A stretch of DNA of 64,000 bases from Capillimicrobium sp035565675 (GCA_035565675.1 DATMSA010000036.1:1-64000), one strand, 5' to 3'; counted from the stretch's first letter, positions 50,973 to 60,417 are shown. The notes: a model not told the origin generated them from the sequence alone. Translations and numbers: made by a program.

Positions 50973-53807
50973 CTAGGGCCGGCCGGCGAGCGCGGCGGGC
51001 AGCTCGCGCCGCGAGCCGATGCCGAGCTTGCGATAGCTGCTCGACAGGTGGACCTCGACGGTCTTCAGCGTCACGTACAGCGCCTGGGCGATCTCCTTGT
51101 TGGTCCGCCCCTCCGCCGCCATCTCCGCGACGCGCCGCTCGGCGGCGGTCAGCGCGGCGGGCCCGGAGCGCTCGGCCGCGCGCGGGCGCGCGCCGGTCGC
51201 GTACAGCTCGGTGCGCGCCCGCTGCTCGAGGGCGTCCGCGCCGCACTGGTGGGCCAGCTCGAGCGCGCGGCGCAGCAGCGGGCGCGCCTCGGTCGGCTCG
51301 CGGGCGAGGCGGACCGCCGCGCCGAGGTCGGTCAGCGCGGCCGCGAGCTCGTAGCGGGCGGTCGAGCGCTCCAGCACGTCGACGGCGTCGCGCAGGCGGG
51401 CGATGCCGTCGCCCGGGTCGACCAGGCCGAGCGTCCGCAGCGAGCGGCCGACGACGCCGGCGGCGCCGAAGCGGCGCGCGATCTCCAGCTCCTCGCGGGC
51501 GAGCGCCACGGCCTCGTCCGGACGGTCGAGCCCGGCCAGCGCGCGGGCGCGCAGCGACCGCCACGGCAGCCAGCCGGGGAACGAGGCGATCGCGGCGTCG
51601 TGGCGCTCCAGGTCGCCGCTGAGCGCCAGCGCCTCGGCGAACCGGCCCTCGGCGAGCAGCAGCTCGGTGCGGCTGCGCGCGAGCTGCGCGTAGCCGTCGC
51701 TGCCGTCGTCGTCCGTCTGGCCGCTGGCCAGCGCGGCGCGCGCGCCGTCGAGGTCGCCGCGCAGGAGGAGCGTGGCGCCGAGGAAGGCGGGACCGTACGT
51801 GTCGCGCGACCGCGTCCTCCCCCACTGCGCGAACTGCTCGCCGGCGGCCTCCAGACGCTCCTGGGCGTCGCGCAGCTCCCCGCGCCACAGCAGCGTGCGG
51901 GCACTCCACAGGTTGACGCTGACGACGCCCACGAGCGACCCGCGCCGGTGCGCGAGGTCCAGCAGCGCCTCCCACTCGTCCATCGCCCGGTCGCGGTCGG
52001 CCATCGTCAGCACCATGAGCGCGGGGACCGGGAACAGGCCGGGGTCGGCCTCGACGAGCACGCCGTCGGCCAGCGCCCACTCCGCCATCGACGCGCAGCG
52101 GTCGGCCGGCGACCCCGTCATCGCCAGGCAGAACGACACCATCGACGCGAGCATCCGCGCGCCCGGCCCCTCCCCCTCCACGGCGATCGCGTCGAGCTCC
52201 TCGGCGCTGCGGCGGCTCCCGATCCCGTATCGGACCGCCGCCAGCTCGGTGGCGCGCAGCGCCTGGCGCTCGTCGACGAGGTCCGGCGGCGCCTGGGCCG
52301 CGGCCCGGCGGGCGACGTCGGCGGCGTCGCTGGCCGGCGCGGTGAAGAACAGCGTGCGCGCGAGGATCCCCGCGGCGTGCGCGCGCAGGCGCGGATCGTC
52401 GAGCGTCCGCCACGCCTCGCGCAGATGCTCGGCCGCGGCGGGACCTGACGTCAGCACCTCCGCCAGCCCGAGCTGGAACAGCAGGCCGGGGCGCCGGTCC
52501 GGGGGCGGCGGCTCCTCGATCGCCCGCGTCAGCAGCGACACGGCCATGTCGGCCGCGCCCTTCGCCCGCGCCGCGGCGGCGGCGTCGGCCAGCACGTCGA
52601 CCACCCACGGATCGCCGCGCCGCGGCGCGATCAGGAGGTGGGTGGCGATCTGCTCGGCGGGCGCCCCGCGCTCGGCCAGCACCTGCGCGGCCCGCGCGTG
52701 GCGCATCACCCGCTCGCCGAACGGGATCTCGTGGTAGATCGCGTCGCGCACGAGCGGGTGGACGAACCGGGCGGGCGGGTCGGGCATGAGGATCTGGGCG
52801 CGCGCCAGCGCCGACGAGGCGGCGGCCGTCTCCTCCTCGCTCAGCCCGAGGAGCGTCACGACGGTCCGCTGCTCGACGAGGCCGAGGACGGCGAGAGCCT
52901 GCGCGACGGCGACCGCGTGCTCGCCGAGCCGGTGCAGGCGGACGAGCACCGTGCGCGAGATCGCGCGCGGGCCGATGCTGCGCACGGCGGCCGCCTGGGC
53001 GGCGACCGGTCGCACGCCCTCGTCGGCCAGCGACGACAGGAGCTGGCCGAGCAGGAGCGGGTTGCCGCCGGTCGCCTCGGCGCAGGCGGCGGTGAACGGC
53101 GCCTCGGGCGCCCCGCCGAGGCGGTCGGACACGAGCCCGGCGATCCCGGCCGGCGTCAGCGGCCGGGGGGCGATGCGCAGCGCCTCGGGGGCGGCCGCCA
53201 GCTCGGCGAGCAGCATCGGGTCGGTGCCCGCCTCCCCGCTGCGGACGCTCAGCGCGAGCACGATCCCCGAGCCGCTCAGGCGCCGGGCGACGAACGCCAG
53301 GTAGCGCAGCGACGGCGGGTCGGCCCAGTGCAGGTCGTCGACGAGCAGCATGAGCGGCCGCTCCTCGGCGAGGTTGGCGGTCAGCCAGTACAGCCCGTGC
53401 AGCGCGGCGAACGAGCCGTCGCCCGCGCCGCCGGGGACGCCGGCGGGCTCGAAGACGGGTGCGGCCGACGCGGCCGCGCCGGCGAGCAGGCCCTCGCGGT
53501 CGGGCGCCGCGGCGAGGGCCGGCTCGAGGAGCTGGCGCACGACCCCGAAGGGGAACTCGCGCTCGAGGTGCGCGCCGCGCGCGGCGAGGACGCGGACGCC
53601 GGCATGGTCGGCGCGCGCGGCGAGCTCGTCGGCCAGGCGGCTCTTGCCGATGCCGGGCGGCCCGTCGATCACCACGAGGCAGGCGCGCCGCTCCCCCGCG
53701 TGCGCCAGCACGTCGGCGAACGCCTCGAGCTCGCGCTCGCGCTCGATCAGCGGCGGGTCGCCGATCCCTGCACGGCCGGTCGTCGTCTCCGTCGCGGCCC
53801 GCGCCAC
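50973..53807 (-). CDS. Large ATP-binding LuxR-family (LAL) regulator
   Basis: 944 residues. Walker A GPPGIGKSRL (49-58), Walker B LMLLVDDLHWADPPSLRYLA, a long TPR-like helical middle (about 400-860) and a C-terminal LuxR domain (LTAAERRVAEMAAEGRTNKE, TLKTVEVHLSSSYRKLGI). It is the same class as the regulator at 13877 but not a close copy. It is divergent from the SDR at 53973 with 165 bases between, including an inverted repeat, so the SDR may be its target; the FAD oxidase downstream on the same strand is another candidate. Confidence 0.92.
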   Translation of the reverse strand: MARAATETTTGRAGIGDPPLIERERELEAFADVLAHAGERRACLVVIDGPPGIGKSRLADELAARADHAGVRVLAARGAHLEREFPFGVVRQLLEPALAAAPDREGLLAGAAASAAPVFEPAGVPGGAGDGSFAALHGLYWLTANLAEERPLMLLVDDLHWADPPSLRYLAFVARRLSGSGIVLALSVRSGEAGTDPMLLAELAAAPEALRIAPRPLTPAGIAGLVSDRLGGAPEAPFTAACAEATGGNPLLLGQLLSSLADEGVRPVAAQAAAVRSIGPRAISRTVLVRLHRLGEHAVAVAQALAVLGLVEQRTVVTLLGLSEEETAAASSALARAQILMPDPPARFVHPLVRDAIYHEIPFGERVMRHARAAQVLAERGAPAEQIATHLLIAPRRGDPWVVDVLADAAAAARAKGAADMAVSLLTRAIEEPPPPDRRPGLLFQLGLAEVLTSGPAAAEHLREAWRTLDDPRLRAHAAGILARTLFFTAPASDAADVARRAAAQAPPDLVDERQALRATELAAVRYGIGSRRSAEELDAIAVEGEGPGARMLASMVSFCLAMTGSPADRCASMAEWALADGVLVEADPGLFPVPALMVLTMADRDRAMDEWEALLDLAHRRGSLVGVVSVNLWSARTLLWRGELRDAQERLEAAGEQFAQWGRTRSRDTYGPAFLGATLLLRGDLDGARAALASGQTDDDGSDGYAQLARSRTELLLAEGRFAEALALSGDLERHDAAIASFPGWLPWRSLRARALAGLDRPDEAVALAREELEIARRFGAAGVVGRSLRTLGLVDPGDGIARLRDAVDVLERSTARYELAAALTDLGAAVRLAREPTEARPLLRRALELAHQCGADALEQRARTELYATGARPRAAERSGPAALTAAERRVAEMAAEGRTNKEIAQALYVTLKTVEVHLSSSYRKLGIGSRRELPAALAGRP

Positions 53808-53828
53808 GCTGGCTCCTTCGCGTGTCCG

Positions 53829-53849
53829 GTCGGGCGGCGCCCGCCCGAC
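53829..53849. promoter_or_regulatory. Inverted repeat in the LAL/SDR divergent promoter
   Basis: GTCGGGCG and CGCCCGAC form perfect 8-base arms around a 5-base centre, 22 bases upstream of the LAL start. It is a possible operator, though G+C-rich dyads arise easily in this DNA. Confidence 0.4.
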
Positions 53850-53972
53850 GTCGAGGCGAGCCTAATGCTTGGGCCGGTGCCCGTGGGGACGCGTGGCGGC
53901 GTGCACGATCTCGGCGACGCCCGCTGCTCGAGGATGATCCGCACCATCCAGACTCGGGCTCCAGGAGGCATC

Positions 53973-54692
53973 ATGCAGATCGAAGGCACCGTCGCGCTCG
54001 TGACCGGCGCCAACCGCGGCATCGGCAAGGCGTTCGCCGAGGCCCTCCTCGACCGCGGGGCGGCGAAGGTCTACGCCGGCGCCCGCGACGTCTCGACCGT
54101 CACCGATCCGCGCCTCGTCCCGGTGGCGCTGGACGTGACGCGACCGGAGTCCGTGGCCGCCGCCGCCCGCGAGCTGTCCGACGTCCAGATCCTCGTCAAC
54201 AACGCCGGCATCAGCCGCTCCGCGCCGCTGCTGGACGTGTCGCTCGACGACGCCCGCGCCGAGCTCGAGGTGAACGTCCTCGGGCTGCTCGCGACCACGC
54301 AGGCGTTCGCGCCCGTGCTCGCGGCCAACGGCGGCGGGGCGATCGTGAACATGCTGTCGGTCCTGTCCTTCCACACCCTGCCCCCGGTGCCGACGTACTC
54401 CGCCACGAAGGCCGCCGCCTGGAGCCTGTCCAACGCGTCGCGCCTCGCCCTCGCCGGCCAGGGCACCCACGTCCTGGGCGTGCACGTCGCGTTCGTCGAC
54501 ACCGACCTCACCGCGCACGTCGACGCCCCGAAGGTCGCGCCCGCCGAGGTCGCCGCGGCCGCGCTCGACGCGCTCGAGGCGGGGCGGCCCGAGGTGCTCG
54601 TCGACGAGCGCAGCCGCCAGGTCAAGGCCTCGCTCCCCGAGGACCAGGAGCGCATCTACGCGCCGATGCTCGGCGCGGCCGCCACGACCTGA
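53973..54692 (+). CDS. Short-chain dehydrogenase/reductase
   Basis: 239 residues. Cofactor loop TGANRGIGKA (11-20), NNAG near 83, and the active site in VNMLSVLSFH with YSATKAAAWSL, so Ser, Tyr and Lys are present. ARDVST after beta-2 has no clear Asp and suggests NADP. This matches the SDR family oxidoreductases related to CsgA/short-chain alcohol reductases. AGGAGG lies 5 bases before the ATG. It is divergent from the LAL regulator and stands alone. Confidence 0.9.
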   Translation: MQIEGTVALVTGANRGIGKAFAEALLDRGAAKVYAGARDVSTVTDPRLVPVALDVTRPESVAAAARELSDVQILVNNAGISRSAPLLDVSLDDARAELEVNVLGLLATTQAFAPVLAANGGGAIVNMLSVLSFHTLPPVPTYSATKAAAWSLSNASRLALAGQGTHVLGVHVAFVDTDLTAHVDAPKVAPAEVAAAALDALEAGRPEVLVDERSRQVKASLPEDQERIYAPMLGAAATT

Positions 54693-54713
54693 CGCGCCGC
54701 ACCTCCCCGGGGC

Positions 54714-54772
54714 ACGTGTGGCACATGGCGTCCGCATACCGGATGCCAGGTGCCACACGTCCAGGCATCCGG
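54714..54772. repeat. Compound inverted repeats between SDR and acetyltransferase
   Basis: ACGTGTGGCAC at 54714-54724 pairs exactly with GTGCCACACGT at 54750-54760, and CCGGATGCC at 54739-54747 pairs exactly with GGCATCCGG at 54764-54772. The two dyads interleave, so they cannot both form at once. This could be an operator, a terminator for the SDR or an RNA switch. Confidence 0.6.
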
Positions 54773-54795
54773 TGGCGGCGGCACACTCCGCCGCC

Positions 54796-55323
54796 GTGCC
54801 CCGTCCCGCCCACCGCCCGCCGCCCGGTTTTCGCGCCGACGTCGAGCGGGCGTGGGAGATCCTCGGACGGCTCAACGCGCTGCCGCCCGGCGACTTCGAT
54901 GCCATGCGCGCGGTGCTGGCCGAGCTGACGGGCCGCGAGATCGATCCGTCGGTGCGGGTGCTCCCGCCGTTCCACACCGACGGCGGCCGCAACCTGCGCT
55001 TCGGCCGCAACGTGTTCGTCAACCACGGCTGCACCGCGATGGATCTCGGCGGGATCGACATCGGCGACGACGTGATGATCGGGCCCAACGTGCACCTGAT
55101 CAGCTCCGGCCATCCGACGGACCCGGAGACCCGCCGCTCGCGCATCACGACGGGTCCGGTCCGCGTCGAGCGCGGCGTGTGGATCGCCGCGGGCGCGATG
55201 GTGTTGCAGGACGTGACCGTCGGCGAGGACGCCGTCGTGGCCGCCGGCGCCGTCGTCACGCGCGACGTGCCGGCGCGCACCCTCGTGGCGGGCGTCCCAG
55301 CTCGCGTCGTCCGCGCGCTATGA
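54796..55323 (+). CDS. Hexapeptide-repeat O-acetyltransferase (Maa/NodL-like)
   Basis: 175 residues from a GTG; an earlier GTG at 54718 is possible but would run through the inverted repeats. The N-terminal helix (WEILGRLNALPPGDFDAMRA) is the cap seen in maltose/galactoside acetyltransferases. The left-handed helix follows, with LRFGRNVFVNHGCTAMDLGG, the catalytic His in ISSGHPTDPE, and VWIAAGAMVLQDVTVGEDAV. It acetylates a sugar or related hydroxyl with acetyl-CoA. The acceptor is unknown. Confidence 0.87.
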   Translation: MPRPAHRPPPGFRADVERAWEILGRLNALPPGDFDAMRAVLAELTGREIDPSVRVLPPFHTDGGRNLRFGRNVFVNHGCTAMDLGGIDIGDDVMIGPNVHLISSGHPTDPETRRSRITTGPVRVERGVWIAAGAMVLQDVTVGEDAVVAAGAVVTRDVPARTLVAGVPARVVRAL

Positions 55324-55418
55324 GCGCGCGCAGACTGCGCCGCGCCAAGGCGACGCGGGCCCCGGCGGTGGCGCGGCAGCGCACCGCCTGCAGCCCGGCC
55401 GCCCGGTAGCGCGCCGCG

Positions 55419-56075
55419 CTACGGGAACCGCTGCGCGAACGCCAGCGCCGTGTCGGCGACCTCCCGCCAGCCGTGGTCGATGGTCAGCGAGTGGCCGGGG
55501 CCTTGACGATCTCCGTCACGCCCGGGTTGCGGCGCTGGCGCTCGTCGGCGGCGTTGGCGACCGCCCACGGGACCGTGTGGTCCTTCTCGCCCTCGATGAT
55601 CAGGAGCGGCCCGCAGTCGGGCGCTCGTCGTCGCCGAGCGCGTTCGCCCAGCCGTACTTGAACTGGTCGAACGTCAGCGCGACCGCGCGGCCGCGGTTGC
55701 GCGGGTTGGCCAGCACGGGCGCGGACACCCGCAGCGTCGAGATCGGCAACGGCAGGACCCCGCGGAACGGGCCCGGGTCGATCGCGACGGTGGCAAGGGC
55801 GAGCCCGCGGTCGGCGAGCATCTGCGCGATCGGTCCGCCGGTCGAGTGCCCCATGACCACGGGCGTGCGCTCGAGCCCCGCGATCACGGCGGCGACGGGG
55901 TCAGCGCCGCGTACCCGGCCTCCTCGAAGCGCTCCGCCCACCGCTCCCAGCTGCTGGGCAGCAGCCACAGGCCGTGGACGAACACGATCGGGACCCTGCC
56001 GCTGGCGTTGGCCCGCTCGACCTCCTCTGCCTCACGGGGCGTGATCACGTCGGTCTGCGGGACCATGGTGGCCAT
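55419..56075 (-). pseudogene. Alpha/beta hydrolase pseudogene with deletions and frameshifts
   Basis: Read on the minus strand from ATG 56075: IVFVHGLWLLPSSWERWAER, then after a lost segment AVIAGLERTPVVMGHSTGG (nucleophile Ser) and VAIDPGPFRGVLPLPIS and FDQFKYGWANA. After a second loss come PLLIIEGEKDHTVPWAVANA and ITIDHGWREVADTALAF-type sequence ending RFP. This is the order of a common alpha/beta hydrolase of about 280 residues. By eye some 35 and 45 residues are missing, with at least two frame changes. The Ser and the acid are kept but no single frame spans them. Confidence 0.78.
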
Positions 56076-56146
56076 GTGCGCTCCTCGCTCGCGGTGGCTC
56101 GGGCGCACGCTCTCACGGTCGGAGCCGCGGGACAACCCCGCCGGGG

Positions 56147-57217
56147 CTACTCGCCCTCCCAGCGGAAGCCCACCGGCGCCGGGCGCGGCTCGAGCGGGCT
56201 CGGCGGAAGCGGGCCGGCCGGGTCGTCCTCGTTGTAGGCGCTCGGCGCGACGTCGTTGGGCGTGTCCGGGTGGAACAGCGCGGCGAGCAGCTCGATCTGG
56301 CCGCGCCCGACGCCCAGCTCGCCCATGCCGCCGCCGTACATCGGCCGGCCCTCCTCGCCGCATCTCGCGTACACGGCGAACAGCTCGCGCAGGCTCCCGA
56401 TCCGCGACGGCTTGACGTTCACCGCGCGCGCCGCCAGCGGCGTCGCGCCGATGTCGGCCGCGGAGCGGATCGGCGCGTCGTAGGAGACCCGGTCGAGCCG
56501 GCCCTCCAGGCGTCGCGCGATCTCGGGCAGGTCGTGCGGATCCTCGAGGAACGCGTCGGGGAACGCGGCGATGACCCGGTCGTAGAGCGCGACGAGCGCC
56601 TCCGGGTCCTCGACCTCGAAGCCGTAGTGCCCCTTGAAGTCGATCGTGTCCACCGCGCCCGTCGCCGCGACCGCCTCGACGAGCTCGGCCGACCACGTCG
56701 GCTCCGCGTCGAGTTTGAAGCGCACCCCGGGCGCGCGCGCCAGTCGCCGGCGCACGTGCTCGATCGACGGCTCCTCTCCGAGGCCGAGCGAGTTGACGAA
56801 GCGCACCGGTCGCGGCTCGAGGCCCAGGACCTCGTGCAGCGGCCGTCCCGCCTGGCGCAGCGCCAGGTCCAGCGCCGCCGACTCGAACGCCCAGGCGCGC
56901 ATCCCGCGCGCCATGTCCCACTCCGGCGGCGCCGGGAACGTGTCGAGCGTCGCGACGTGCGCGCAGAAGCTCGCGAGCGTCCACTCGCCCGCCAGCGGCA
57001 GCGCGAGCTGCGTCTCGTGCAGCGAGCTGCCGTCCTCGACGTGGACGGAGACGTCCTCCCCCAGCCCGTCGGTGCCGGCGCCGGTCAGGCGCACCTGGGT
57101 GGTGACGCGCTGGAAGTCGTGGGCGAGGACCGCGTGCAGCCGCTCGTACGCGCAGGACTCGACGACGAGCGGCAGATCGGCGACGCGCGGCCACAGGGTC
57201 TCCTCCATGTCCGCCAT
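56147..57217 (-). CDS. Enolase-superfamily (mandelate racemase/muconate cycloisomerase-like) protein
   Basis: About 356 residues. The capping domain is N-terminal. The barrel has VRFKLDAEPTW (where the KxK lysine would be), TIDFKGHYG as the first metal-ligand strand, FLEDPHD as the second (Glu) and the conserved VNVKPSRIGSL with Lys near the end. The ligands are recognisable but the first motif has FKLD rather than KxK, so the reaction may differ from muconate lactonisation. The start could be 57217 or the next ATG, 57208. It is divergent from the charged small protein at 57276. Confidence 0.8.
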   Translation of the reverse strand: MADMEETLWPRVADLPLVVESCAYERLHAVLAHDFQRVTTQVRLTGAGTDGLGEDVSVHVEDGSSLHETQLALPLAGEWTLASFCAHVATLDTFPAPPEWDMARGMRAWAFESAALDLALRQAGRPLHEVLGLEPRPVRFVNSLGLGEEPSIEHVRRRLARAPGVRFKLDAEPTWSAELVEAVAATGAVDTIDFKGHYGFEVEDPEALVALYDRVIAAFPDAFLEDPHDLPEIARRLEGRLDRVSYDAPIRSAADIGATPLAARAVNVKPSRIGSLRELFAVYARCGEEGRPMYGGGMGELGVGRGQIELLAALFHPDTPNDVAPSAYNEDDPAGPLPPSPLEPRPAPVGFRWEGE

Positions 57218-57275
57218 GGTCGCAGGCTCGCACCATCGGCCCATGCCGCCCGGCCGCCCGGGGTACGATCTCGCC

Positions 57276-57515
57276 GTGGCGCGGGACCGAGACGAACGAG
57301 CCCGTCAGCGCGACGACGAGGCCACCAGGCGGGACTTCGAGGCGGCGATCCGCGACGGCCTGATCGACGAGGCGTCGCTGTCGGAGCGCGAGCGCGAGAT
57401 GATCCGCCAGGCTCGCGCGGACCGCGAGGCGTCGGCCGCCGACCGGCGCGAGTCCGCGTCCGATCGCGACGCCGCCCGCGAGGCGCGCGACGCCGCCCGC
57501 CGCAGCGGCGAGTAG
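57276..57515 (+). CDS. Small highly charged protein
   Basis: 79 residues from GTG 57276 (90 from ATG 57243). Nearly all residues are Asp, Glu, Arg and Ala, with a repeating pattern such as ASAADRRESASDRDAAREAR, predicted to be one long helix. Similar charged repeats occur in actinobacterial signalling proteins, but no domain is recognisable. TACGAT at 57264 lies 6 bases before the GTG and resembles a -10 box, so the message may be leaderless; for that reason I prefer the GTG. It ends 12 bases before the convergent RsbW-like gene. Confidence 0.55.
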   Translation: MARDRDERARQRDDEATRRDFEAAIRDGLIDEASLSEREREMIRQARADREASAADRRESASDRDAAREARDAARRSGE

Positions 57516-57527
57516 CCGGCCGGACCG

Positions 57528-57914
57528 TCAGGCCGAGCGCGCGAACCAGAGCGTCAGGTTCGTCCCACCCCCGGGACGCGCGGCCACGTCGAAGCGCTGC
57601 GACAGCGAGGCGATCAGCGGCAGGCCCAGACCGATGCCCGGGCTGTCGGATCGCGGCTGCATCCCCCGGCCGCGATCGCCGACCACTACGACGACGGCAT
57701 CGGCCGTCAGGTCGACGCGCACGTCGACGTCCTGCGGCGCCAGGCCGACGTAGGCGTGGAGGATCGCGTTCGTGAGTGCCTCGGACACCGCGACCGCCAG
57801 GCCGTCGGGGTTCACGACGCCGAGCTTCGCCGCGCACGACCGCACGGTCCGCCGGGCGCCGCCGATCGCCTCGGCGCACGGGGAGACCGAGGGGTTGAGC
57901 ACGCAGCGCCGCAC
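57528..57914 (-). CDS. RsbW-like anti-sigma/serine kinase ATPase domain protein
   Basis: 128 residues forming a stand-alone HATPase_c domain. The N-box is SEALTNAILHAY, G1 DRGRGM, G2 GIGLGLPLIASL and G3 GGGTNLTL. Such proteins phosphorylate an anti-anti-sigma factor or bind a sigma factor. No STAS partner or sigma gene is adjacent, so the target is elsewhere. Start ATG at 57914. Confidence 0.88.
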   Translation of the reverse strand: MRRCVLNPSVSPCAEAIGGARRTVRSCAAKLGVVNPDGLAVAVSEALTNAILHAYVGLAPQDVDVRVDLTADAVVVVVGDRGRGMQPRSDSPGIGLGLPLIASLSQRFDVAARPGGGTNLTLWFARSA

Positions 57915-57983
57915 CTGATCCGGATTCCCGCGGCATGGGCCCCGGAATCGCGCGACGGACCGCGGCGTCGCGCCAGGACGCGG

Positions 57984-58877
57984 TCAGGCCCCGGGCACGT
58001 CGACGGTCGTCGTCAGCAGCACCGCCTCGAACGTGGCGGCCCGCCGCTCGGCCTGGTAGTCGGGCGCCGCGCACAGCAGCAGCGTCCGCCCGCCGGGGCC
58101 GCCGAGCGCGCACGCGAAGAACGAGAGGCCGGCGGGCGCGTCGATCTGGTCCTCGACCGCGCCGCCCTCGGCGAGCAGGCAGCAGCGCCCGCCGTGGATG
58201 TCCGTGGCCCAGACGCGGTCCTCGACGTCGATCGCGCAGCCGTCGGGCGTGAAGGACAGGCCCGCCTCCATGTCGGCGACCTGCCCGTACGGCGGCGCGT
58301 CGCCGATCTGGGCCCAGACGCGCCGGTCGCGCAGCTCGCCGTCGTCGTCGACGGTGAACGCGGTGTAGCGCCCGGCGAACGTCTCGCCGACGATCAGCGT
58401 CCGCCCGTCGGCCGTCAGCGCGGCGCCGTTGGGGAACACGAGGTCGCGTGCGACGACCCGCGCCGACCCGTCGGGGTCGAGGCGGATGAGGTCGGCGCCG
58501 CGCAGGTCCTCGCCGCCGAACAGGTCGAAGCCGAAGTTGCCCACGTAGGCGCGGCCGTGGGCGTCGACCGTCATGTCGTTCAGCGGCCCCGCCGCCAGCC
58601 CGCTCAGGTCCGCGTGCACGGCGAGCGTGCCGTCGGGGCGGCGGCGCAGCACCGCGCGGTCGTTCATCGAGACGATCAGCAGGTCGCCGTCGGGCAGCCA
58701 CCCCAGGCCCGACGGCTGGCCGGGCACCTCGGCCACGACCTCGACCTCGCCGGCCGGATCGACGGCGATCACGCGGTGGCGGTAGAAGTCCGACACCCAC
58801 CAGCGCCCGTCGTGCCAGCGCGGGGCCTCGAAGAACGCGCCGTCGGTCGCCAACGTCTCCAGGGTCCGGGTGCTCAT
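57984..58877 (-). CDS. SMP-30/gluconolactonase-family lactonase
   Basis: 297 residues of a six-bladed propeller. The likely metal ligands are E17 (AFFEAPRW), N100 (GPLNDMTVD), N150 (VFPNGAAL) and D217 (CAIDVEDRVW), all in place. It opens a sugar lactone to the acid. It is the last gene of the sugar ABC operon, 31 bases after the ATP-binding protein, which suggests that the imported sugar is oxidised to a lactone and then hydrolysed. Confidence 0.9.
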   Translation of the reverse strand: MSTRTLETLATDGAFFEAPRWHDGRWWVSDFYRHRVIAVDPAGEVEVVAEVPGQPSGLGWLPDGDLLIVSMNDRAVLRRRPDGTLAVHADLSGLAAGPLNDMTVDAHGRAYVGNFGFDLFGGEDLRGADLIRLDPDGSARVVARDLVFPNGAALTADGRTLIVGETFAGRYTAFTVDDDGELRDRRVWAQIGDAPPYGQVADMEAGLSFTPDGCAIDVEDRVWATDIHGGRCCLLAEGGAVEDQIDAPAGLSFFACALGGPGGRTLLLCAAPDYQAERRAATFEAVLLTTTVDVPGA

Positions 58878-58908
58878 GGGTCCTCCGGGGGTCGGGGGTG
58901 GATCCTCG

Positions 58909-60417
58909 TCAGGCGATGCACGCGCGGCTCACCCGATCGACGGTCAGCTCGGCGCCCGCCAGCTCGGCGGCGATCGTCCCCTCGCGCATGACGAGAACGC
59001 GGTCGCACTGCTCGACGACCTCCTCCACGTCGGAGGACGACAGCAGCACGCCGACGCCGCGGCCCGCGAGCTCGCGCACGACCGCGTAGATCTCCTCGCG
59101 GCCGCCGACGTCGACGCCCTCGGTGGGCTCGTCGAACAGGAGCAGGTCGACGTCGATCAGCAGCCACCGGGCGATGATCGCCTTCTGCTGGTTGCCGCCG
59201 CTCAGGGCCGAGATCGGGCGCTGCAGCGCGTCGGCGGGCCGCACGCGCAGCCGCTCCAGCAGCGGCGCGACCGCCTCGCGCTCTGGCCGGCGACCGAGCA
59301 GCGGCCGCAGCCGGGAGCGATAGCGGCGCACGGTGGGCAGCGTGACGTTCTGCAGCACGCTCATCGACGAGACGAGCGAGTTGCGGGCGCGGTTCTCGGG
59401 CACGTAGGCCACCCGGCGCGCCATCGCGGCGCGCGGCCGGCTGGGGCTGAACGGCTGGCCCGCCACCTGCACCTCGCCGCCGGTGACCGGCGCGGCCACG
59501 CCCCACAGCGCGTTCAGCAGGGTCGTGCGCCCCGAGCCGACGAGGCCGGTGAGGCCGACGATCTCGCCCGCGCCGACCTCGAGGTCGATGCGCCGAAGCT
59601 TCGGCGCCACGGTCACGTCGCGGCAGGTGAGCGCGGGGACGCCGTCGCGCCGCGCCGGCGCGGCGGCCGGCGCCGACCCGGTCGACACGTGCTCGACGTG
59701 GCGGCCGGCGATCAGATCGGCCAGCGCCGCCTTGTCCAGGGTCGCGGCGGCCCGGTCGGCGATCACGCGGCCCTGGCTGAACGCGACGACGCGATCCGAC
59801 AGCGCCAGGACCTCCTCGAGGCGGTGCGACACGTAGATCACCGCGATCCCGCGCTCGCGCAGCCGCCGGACGATCGCGAACAGCCGCTCGACCTCGGCGG
59901 CCGAGAACGCCGCGCTCGGCTCGTCGAGGATCAGCAGCTTCGGCTCGCGCAGCAGCGTGCGCGCGATCATCAGCAGCCGCTGCGTCGCCGGCCCGATGCG
60001 GTCGGCCCGGCGCGACAGCAGCCCGGCGATGCCGAGCTCGCCGGCGATCGCCTCCAGGCTCGCGCCCGGGTCGCCCTGGGCGGCGCCGCGATGCGCGCGC
60101 AGCCCCAGGAGCATGTTCTGGCGGACGGTCAGCGTGCCGATCACCGCCAGGCGCTGGGGCACGAGCCCGATGCCGGCCCGGACGGCCTCGCCGGCCGAGC
60201 GCGGGCTCACCGGTACGCCGTCGACGGCGAAGTCGCCGTCGCTCGCGCGCTCCAGGCCGGCGAGGATCTTGCTGAGCGTGGACTTGCCGGCGCCGTTGTG
60301 GCCGACGAGCCCGACGATCTCGCCGGGCTCCACCGCGAAGCCGACGCCGTCCAGCGCCCGGACGCCGATGTAGTCCTTCGTGAGGTCGCGCACCTCCAGC
60401 CGCGGCGCCACGCTCAC
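58909..60417 (-). CDS. CUT2 sugar ABC transporter ATP-binding protein (RbsA/MglA-like)
   Basis: 502 residues with two ABC domains. The first has Walker A GHNGAGKSTL and Walker B LLILDEPSAAF. The second has the degenerate P-loop GLVGSGRTTLL typical of this family, LSGGNQQKAIIARW and LLLFDEPTEGVDVGG. It powers import of a monosaccharide with a single kind of permease. Its GTG start overlaps the permease stop. Order on the minus strand: SBP, permease, ATPase, lactonase. Confidence 0.94.
   Translation of the reverse strand: MSVAPRLEVRDLTKDYIGVRALDGVGFAVEPGEIVGLVGHNGAGKSTLSKILAGLERASDGDFAVDGVPVSPRSAGEAVRAGIGLVPQRLAVIGTLTVRQNMLLGLRAHRGAAQGDPGASLEAIAGELGIAGLLSRRADRIGPATQRLLMIARTLLREPKLLILDEPSAAFSAAEVERLFAIVRRLRERGIAVIYVSHRLEEVLALSDRVVAFSQGRVIADRAAATLDKAALADLIAGRHVEHVSTGSAPAAAPARRDGVPALTCRDVTVAPKLRRIDLEVGAGEIVGLTGLVGSGRTTLLNALWGVAAPVTGGEVQVAGQPFSPSRPRAAMARRVAYVPENRARNSLVSSMSVLQNVTLPTVRRYRSRLRPLLGRRPEREAVAPLLERLRVRPADALQRPISALSGGNQQKAIIARWLLIDVDLLLFDEPTEGVDVGGREEIYAVVRELAGRGVGVLLSSSDVEEVVEQCDRVLVMREGTIAAELAGAELTVDRVSRACIA

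Noticed and set aside
57243..57275. ATG start for the charged small protein overlapping the enolase-type gene's upstream region
   Set aside because: A -10-like TACGAT lies between this ATG and the GTG at 57276, which makes the later start with a leaderless message more likely.
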